Below are positions 59,301 through 64,000 of a stretch of 64,000 nucleotides of DNA, in pieces; position 1 is the first letter of the stretch, and every line of letters starts with the position of its first letter. The notes beneath the pieces are model-generated. The model ran no database searches, was not told the origin of the DNA, and saw only the letters and a list, made by a program, of their open reading frames with translations. Both the position numbers and the translations under genes were made by a program. The stretch is from Methylotuvimicrobium buryatense 5G (GTDB lineage: Bacteria; Pseudomonadota; Gammaproteobacteria; Methylococcales; Methylomonadaceae): contig NZ_KB455575.1 in the NCBI RefSeq assembly GCF_000341735.1, positions 1,745,648 to 1,809,647 on the forward strand. Direction: 5' to 3'.

Positions 59301-59514
59301 CAATACCTTTGCGCATTTAGCCGCGATTACGATCGAAAGAGAACAGGATACTCAAAAACTTAACCGGCAATTAGACGAACTGCGCCGCTGGCACACGGTC
59401 ACCTTAGACAGAGAGTCGAGGATCATCGACTTGAAACAAGAAGTCAACGCCCTACTAACCCGGCTCGGCGAACCGACGCGCTACTCCGTTTCAGTACAGG
59501 AACTCAAGCCATGA
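56350..59514 (+). CDS. membrane sensor with dCache, PAS and GAF domains but no kinase
   Basis: 1054 residues. Three N-terminal membrane helices (the third LLIAVYILMLILIGGIGYLV, about 80-105), a large periplasmic dCache-type domain (about 110-370), another helix (LIFLVVIFAVGAGGLAVLLL), PAS (about 415-535), GAF (about 550-700), PAS (about 715-840), GAF (about 845-1005), and a C-terminal coiled coil ending RRWHTVTLDRESRIIDLKQE. No kinase, cyclase or methyl-accepting domain follows. Its stop overlaps the start of a histidine kinase gene by 4 bp, so the two probably act as one receptor unit. An AGGAA lies just before the ATG. Confidence 0.85.
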   Translation: MTVRQRLSKAAIITLLYLAFAGFWILTSDWLVDLLITDRTLLVRIQAWKGSAFVLMTAVILYALLRLKLPSPHETNSGATGFRASLLIAVYILMLILIGGIGYLVYRQQALEFTARQFSVQSTIVKLKARHIENWLTERRQDIKLIQSDPILSAIDAPVSGQLDKTLEAKLQSYFNALLETKEWVGVTLYTKQGHPLFTTGEAIEATAAVRQAIIDSSRSRQLAINDIHRLRSEPDQYRLEFIAPIIINEPQKIFVMVVLSADPTIELYKSLNEWSAISADSELFLVRREGDEVAYLNRTEWISNYPLTHRKPLSRVNLSATRAVLDGAGFCRCINDRDMEVWAAFQPISGMPWHVLLESNADAMLKPLKLRAKLIFLVVIFAVGAGGLAVLLLWRSQQMRFALFRQRQLEDRAAIVGHYDRLVKLARDIFLLTDLEGRIVEANEAASSAYGYEIDELCSMTIRDLTPSHLQSAIQNIWPSADTKGGALFEILQLRKNGDIFPVEISCSPLEIDGNLYWQSFIRDISARQAAEEQIQRLNKAYATLSETNQAIVRTRDPDKLFQRLCRIAVEYGGYLGAWIGRIDDISGRIEPAASYGALDEYLRQTEIEIAPDSPKGRGPTANVMRKGRPYYCEDFLNDPATAPWHDLARQYGIGASVALPLRCSNRLVAVFNLYAAETHIFDRQMRTLLEEMAQDISFALDNFERETARKQAEHRLKTLFETIPDFVWLKDHSGTFLACNPAIVKLFGVPVSEIIGKTDYDFVDSETADAFRANDLAAAAAGKPVTNEETLTFSGDGRSIRVQTTKTPMYDAKGKLIGVLGIARDISELKQQQALLAAANNTLEQIAEGRPLTTILKHIARNIEQLSPDMLCSILLMDADDLHLRHGSAPSLPDGYNRSVDGIEIGPSVGSCGTAAFTKQPVFVDDIAESPLWKNFNRLALDHGLRACWSTPIFSGTGKVLGTFAAYYRTPRHATESERQLINTFAHLAAITIEREQDTQKLNRQLDELRRWHTVTLDRESRIIDLKQEVNALLTRLGEPTRYSVSVQELKP

Positions 59515-61715
59515 TTGTTTCCGGAGCGCTAGCAATACTCCAAAATGCCGCATTACTGCTGACGATCGCGCTAGCCTTCGACATGACGGCCGGGCGTTTC
59601 TTATTCAAGCCTAAGTTAGCCGGACAAATTGTAATCGGCCTGGGTATTGCCTTGATCGGCATGGTCATCATGCTGACGCCTTGGTATTATCAACCCGGCA
59701 TCATCTTCGATACTCGGTCGGTACTGTTAAGTATTACCGGTCTGTTTTTCGGCACCATCCCGACAGCCGTTGCCATGGCCGGCACAGCGGCACTACGACT
59801 CTATCAAGGCGGAATTGCGACATGGACCGGAGTTTCGGTCATTATCGTATCGGGACTCGCCGGCATACTCTGGCGGCATTTTCGGCCATCGCCGCTCGTC
59901 GAAATATCGTGGCGCGAACTTTGGCTATTCGGGCTTTTCGTTCATGTTTTGATGCTAGCCTTGATGCTGATCCTTCCTTATTCCACCGCAGTTCGGGTTC
60001 TGTCTGATATCGCCTTACCGGTTTTGACGATCTACCCTTTAGCGGTTGTCATGCTCGGATCGCTAATGATAATAAGGCTTCGCCGCGACCGCGACACTGA
60101 GATGCTTCGCGAAAGCGAGACGCGATTTCGCACCTTATTCGAGCAAGCCGCGGCAGGCGTTGCTCAGATCGACATACGCACCGGCCGCTTCATGCGAATC
60201 AATCGACGATTTTGCGATATCGTCGGATATACCCGCAATGAAATGGAACAATTGACCTATCAAAGCATCACGCATCCCGAAGATCTAGCAGCCGACAACG
60301 CAAAAACGCAGCGACTCCTGGCCGGAGAAATTCGCGAATTTTCAATGGAAAAACGTTATATCCATAAAAATGGGCGCTGCGTTTGGGTCAATTTAACGGT
60401 TTCGCCGTTATGGGAACAAGGCCAGTCGCCGAACGGGACGGTCGCGATCGTGATCGATATCACCAAACGAAAACAAGCCGAACAAGCCACTCATGCGGCA
60501 CGAACCGAAACCGAACAATTGTTAAAGGAATCGGACCGACAGCGCTTGGTATTATTAAGCTTGATCGAAGATCAAAAATCGGCCGAAATAGCATTGAAAG
60601 AAAGCGAAACGCGTTACCGTTCACTTGCTAATAACGGGCGCATGCTGATTTGGTCGGCGCGCCTCGATAAGTTATGCGACTATTTCAACGAACCCTGGCT
60701 TGAATTCACCGGCCGGACGCTGGAGCAAGAATGGGGGTTCGGCTGGGCTGAAGGCGTGCATCCCGATGATTACGATCGTTGCGTGCAAGTCTATAATGAG
60801 GCTTTCGACAAGCGCGAGAAATTCTCTATCGTTTACCGCTTGCGTCGTCACGACGGGGAATACCGTTGGCTTATCGACGACGGCGTGCCTCGTTACGATC
60901 ACAAGAGCGATTTTGTCGGCTATCTGGGCTACTGCTTGGACATCACCGAACGAATCGAAGCGGAACAGGAAGTGCTCAGGCTGAATGCCTATCTGGAACG
61001 ACGAGTTAGCGAGCGCACGGCCGAGTTGGAACAAGCCAATAAAGAACTCGAATCGTTTTCCTATTCGGTTTCGCACGATCTACGCGCACCGCTTCGCGCC
61101 ATTAACGGTTTTGCGCAAATTCTGGCACGCAGACATAGCGATACGCTCAATGACGAGGGCCGCCATTATCTCGATAATGTCATCGAAGCCGGAAACCGTA
61201 TGAGCCAATTGATTGAGGACCTACTGGAATATTCTCGCACCGGGCGGCGCGCCGTACAAATGAGCCCGATAGCCCTATCGCCGTTGCTGAAACAGCTATC
61301 GGCAACATTTGCCGAACGCATAACGGCCACTCAAGCCACGCTTGAAATCATCGAACCGCTGGCGTCACCGATCGGCGACGCCACTTTAGTTGGGCAAATA
61401 TTATCCAACTTACTCGATAATGCGTTAATTTACCGTAAACCGGATATACCGCCCATAATCGCAATCTCGTCGCGCATTAATAAAGGTCAAATCATTATTC
61501 AAGTGACCGATAACGGCATAGGTATCGAGCCCGAGTATTATGATAAAATTTTTCAGGTTTTTCAGCGCCTGCACAATGAAGACGAATACCCGGGAACGGG
61601 GATAGGTCTCGCCATCGTCGCCAAATCGGCACGCATGATGGGCGGTTCGGTAGAAGTCGAATCCACCCCCGGAAACGGCAGCACGTTTAGTATTCGGCTT
61701 CCCGCCGCCAATTAA
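59511..61715 (+). CDS. LytS-type sensor histidine kinase
   Basis: 734 residues. N-terminal 5TM-5TMR_LYT membrane domain (about 5-190, GLFFGTIPTAVAMAGTAAL), PAS (about 205-325), PAS (about 370-490), dimerisation/phosphoacceptor helix with His in YSVSHDLRAPLRAINGFA (about residue 525), and ATPase with DNGIGIEP and GTGIGLAIV. The kinase fold resembles those paired with Rcp1-type regulators of phytochrome-like systems. Translationally coupled to the sensor upstream; the response-regulator gene starts 3 bp later. Confidence 0.9.
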   Translation: MIVSGALAILQNAALLLTIALAFDMTAGRFLFKPKLAGQIVIGLGIALIGMVIMLTPWYYQPGIIFDTRSVLLSITGLFFGTIPTAVAMAGTAALRLYQGGIATWTGVSVIIVSGLAGILWRHFRPSPLVEISWRELWLFGLFVHVLMLALMLILPYSTAVRVLSDIALPVLTIYPLAVVMLGSLMIIRLRRDRDTEMLRESETRFRTLFEQAAAGVAQIDIRTGRFMRINRRFCDIVGYTRNEMEQLTYQSITHPEDLAADNAKTQRLLAGEIREFSMEKRYIHKNGRCVWVNLTVSPLWEQGQSPNGTVAIVIDITKRKQAEQATHAARTETEQLLKESDRQRLVLLSLIEDQKSAEIALKESETRYRSLANNGRMLIWSARLDKLCDYFNEPWLEFTGRTLEQEWGFGWAEGVHPDDYDRCVQVYNEAFDKREKFSIVYRLRRHDGEYRWLIDDGVPRYDHKSDFVGYLGYCLDITERIEAEQEVLRLNAYLERRVSERTAELEQANKELESFSYSVSHDLRAPLRAINGFAQILARRHSDTLNDEGRHYLDNVIEAGNRMSQLIEDLLEYSRTGRRAVQMSPIALSPLLKQLSATFAERITATQATLEIIEPLASPIGDATLVGQILSNLLDNALIYRKPDIPPIIAISSRINKGQIIIQVTDNGIGIEPEYYDKIFQVFQRLHNEDEYPGTGIGLAIVAKSARMMGGSVEVESTPGNGSTFSIRLPAAN

Positions 61716-61718
61716 AGC

Positions 61719-62204
61719 ATGAGAATCGTTATGAATAATGAGGCCTTTATATTGTTAGTGGACGATAATCGCATGGATATCGAATTAGCACTGGACGCCT
61801 TCCATGAAGCCCGGCTGATCAACCGAATCGAAACGGCTTCAAGCGGCCGCGAAGCGCTCGATTATTTATTCGGACGCGGCGACTACGGCGACCGGAAGCG
61901 TTATCCGTTACCAGATCTGATACTGCTTGATCTAAAAATGCCGGGTATCGACGGCTTCGATGTACTCAAGCAAATCAAAACCGCACCATTGATCAAACGC
62001 ATACCGGTCGTTATTTTGACTTCATCGCGCGAAGAAGGCGACCGGGCTTTATCTTACGATATCGGCGCTAATTCCTATCTGGTCAAACCCGTGTCGTTTT
62101 CCGGCTTTATCGAAGTCATCAAGCAAATCGAAAACTATTGGTTAAGTCTAAATATCGGGCCGCCGCTCGGAGTTACCTCTAAACCTGAGGCTGAAAATGA
62201 CTAA
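61719..62204 (+). CDS. single-domain response regulator (Rcp1-like)
   Basis: 161 residues, a lone receiver domain. LLVDDNRMD holds the acidic pocket, LILLDLKMPG the phosphoacceptor Asp, VILTSS the Thr/Ser and YLVKPVSF the Lys. The extended loop with FGRGDYGDRKRYPLPD is typical of Rcp1-type partners of phytochrome-like kinases. Met5 (61731) is an alternative start. It overlaps the next gene by 7 bp. Confidence 0.92.
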   Translation: MRIVMNNEAFILLVDDNRMDIELALDAFHEARLINRIETASSGREALDYLFGRGDYGDRKRYPLPDLILLDLKMPGIDGFDVLKQIKTAPLIKRIPVVILTSSREEGDRALSYDIGANSYLVKPVSFSGFIEVIKQIENYWLSLNIGPPLGVTSKPEAEND

Positions 62205-64000
62205 ATCATTTATGGAACGTAACGAAGTATTGCGTATTCTGATCGTCGAGGACGTCCCGGTCGATGCCGAGCTGATGGTATTACAATTGAAGGATGACGG
62301 ATTAATTTTCGATTGGCAACGGGTTCAAAACGAAGAGGACTTTCTGCAAGCGCTCGATACCCGACCCGATTTGATTTTAACCGACTGGTGTCTGCCGCAA
62401 TTTAGCGGCCTCAAAGTCTTGGAACTGCTTCATAACCGCGATAACGACATTCCTGTCGTCGTTGTTTCCGGCAGTATCGGCGAGGAAATCGCGATCGATG
62501 CCTTGCAAAAAGGCGCTTTCGATTATGTGTTGAAAGACCGCCCTGCTCGCTTGGGCGCCGCGATCCGGCATGCGCTGGAGGAAAAAGAACTACGCGACGA
62601 ACGCAAACGCTATCTCGAAAAGCTGCGTCTCGCCGACCAGGTCTTTGAATCGACCGGCGAAGGCATCATCGTTACCGACATCGACGCCAATATCGTAGCC
62701 GTTAATCCGGCCTTCGAGCAAATCACCGGCTATACCAAGATCGAGGTGTTAGGCAAAAACCCCAGCATCCTGAAGTCCAACCACCAAGACAGGTCTTTTT
62801 TTTTCGAGTTGTGGAATACTTTATTAGGCACAGGCCATTGGCGCGGCGAAGTCTGGAATCGGCGTAAAAACGGCGAAGTTTATCCGGAATGGTTGACTAT
62901 CAGTGCGGTCAAAAACAGCGAAGGCACCACCACGCATTTTGTCGGCGTGTTCAACGATATCAGCTCGGTCAAGGAAGCCCAAGCGCAACTCGACTTTCTG
63001 GCTCATCACGATGCATTAACACGCCTACCTAATCGCACCTTATTCAGAGACCGTCTCGGGCATGCCTTGATCCATGCGCAACGGGAAAACAAGAATCTAG
63101 CCGTATTATTTCTTGATCTGGACCGGTTCAAAACAATTAACGACACTCTGGGTCACCCGGTAGGCGACGACTTATTGAAACAAGCCGCCGATCGTATGCA
63201 ACAAGCGATTCGAGCTGACGATACGCTGGCCCGACTAGGCGGCGACGAATTCGTTCTGCTGTTGGAAGACGATTCCACCGCGCATCACGCGGTCATCGTC
63301 GCACATAAATTATTGCAAATTTTTAACCGGCCGATGTTCATCGAGGACCACACGTTAACCGTGACCGCCAGCATCGGCATCGCACTGTTTCCGCAAGACG
63401 GCAAAGACGTCGACACGCTATTGAAACATGCCGACCTGGCCATGTATCAAGCCAAACAACAAGGCCGTAATACGTATCAGTTCTTTTCATCAGGCCTAAC
63501 TACCGGCGCTTTCGAGCGCTTGATCATGGAAAACGCTCTGCGCGGCGCAGTCGCCCGAAACGAGCTTTTACTTTACTATCAACCTCAAATTAATTTGATC
63601 GACCGTACGCTTGCGGGAGTCGAGGCATTAGTGCGTTGGCAACACGCAGAATTAGGCATAGTATCGCCGGGGCAATTCATTCCGTTAGCCGAGGATATGG
63701 GTATCATCGCCGAAATCGGCGAATGGGTTTTAAATGAAGCCGTCAGACAAATGGCCGAGTGGCAAGCGGAAGACCTTGAAGTTCCTCGCGTTTCGGTCAA
63801 CTTATCGATGCAGCAAATCGACCGGGAGGATCTCGCCGGACAAGTATCCGCAGCATTGGAGAGAATGAGTATCCCTGCCAAGCATTTGGAATTGGAAGTG
63901 ACTGAATCGATGATCATGCGCCAACCGGATCAAGCCATGCGCATTTTGGATAATTTGCGTCAACAAGGTATCTTGCTATCGATTGACGATTTCGGCACCG
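62198..64000 (+). CDS. response regulator-PAS-GGDEF-EAL protein, 3' end outside window
   Basis: It opens with ATG 62198 (MTKSFMERNEVLRILIVEDV) and is still open at the window end, about 600 codons. A receiver domain with TDWCLPQFSG as phosphoacceptor; PAS with GEGIIVTDIDANIVAVNPAF; GGDEF with intact RLGGDEFVLL; EAL with GVEALVRW, EVTESMIM and DDFGT, cut by the border. It probably turns the upstream kinase signal into a cyclic-di-GMP change. Fourth gene of the operon. Confidence 0.92.

Overview
The window looks like chromosomal DNA of a gammaproteobacterium. The run thrS-infC-rpmI-rplT-pheS-pheT-ihfA-merR-tRNA-Pro and the cluster miaB-ybeZ-ybeY-ybeX are both in typical gammaproteobacterial order. 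A Methylococcales methanotroph is my best guess from protein style and the load of small mobile repeats, but no methanotrophy gene lies here, so that is inference.

Layout. 1-10 kb is an accessory, partly decayed defence region on the minus strand. It holds a DUF4007 protein, a large P-loop ATPase and a PAPS-reductase-like protein, in the order I recall for sspB-sspC-sspD DNA phosphorothioation genes. HicBA, an Rpn-type nuclease and a broken MNT/HEPN pair lie between the second and third gene. An IS66-type element enters from the left and appears to have cut off the 3' end of the sspD-like gene. 10-22 kb is housekeeping: a Bax-inhibitor-1 protein, a lipoprotein, pth, tRNA-Pro(GGG), the thrS-to-merR operon and tRNA-Val(GAC). 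22-29 kb is a red-light module: heme oxygenase, a bacteriophytochrome with no output domain, and a CheB-CheR-PAS-GGDEF-EAL protein. 29-36 kb holds a transglutaminase-like protein, uvrB, an aminotransferase, a double META-domain lipoprotein and a MliC-like lipoprotein. 36-39.6 kb is repeat debris with a dead toxin-antitoxin pair and a truncated ISKra4-type transposase. 39.6-48.2 kb is ybeX-ybeY-ybeZ-miaB, csiV, nadE, a sulfurtransferase and a quinone oxidoreductase. 48.2-51.6 kb is one giant protein joining an amide-binding-like domain, PAS, GGDEF, EAL and a C-terminal BLUF blue-light domain. 52-55 kb holds a coiled-coil protein and a sterol-desaturase-type protein. 56.3 kb to the end is a four-gene signalling operon: a sensor without kinase, a LytS-type histidine kinase, a single-domain regulator and a regulator-PAS-GGDEF-EAL protein cut by the window edge.

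Two themes stand out. First, at least three proteins carry GGDEF and EAL domains, and two distinct photoreceptor types (phytochrome and BLUF) are tied to them, suggesting light-controlled cyclic-di-GMP signalling. Second, the intergenic regions are packed with several families of short non-coding transposon-like repeats. Four have readable target-site duplications (8, 8, 9 and 10 bp classes, including the IS end) and some are nested in each other. Heptanucleotide tandem repeats abut the ends of uvrB and csiV.
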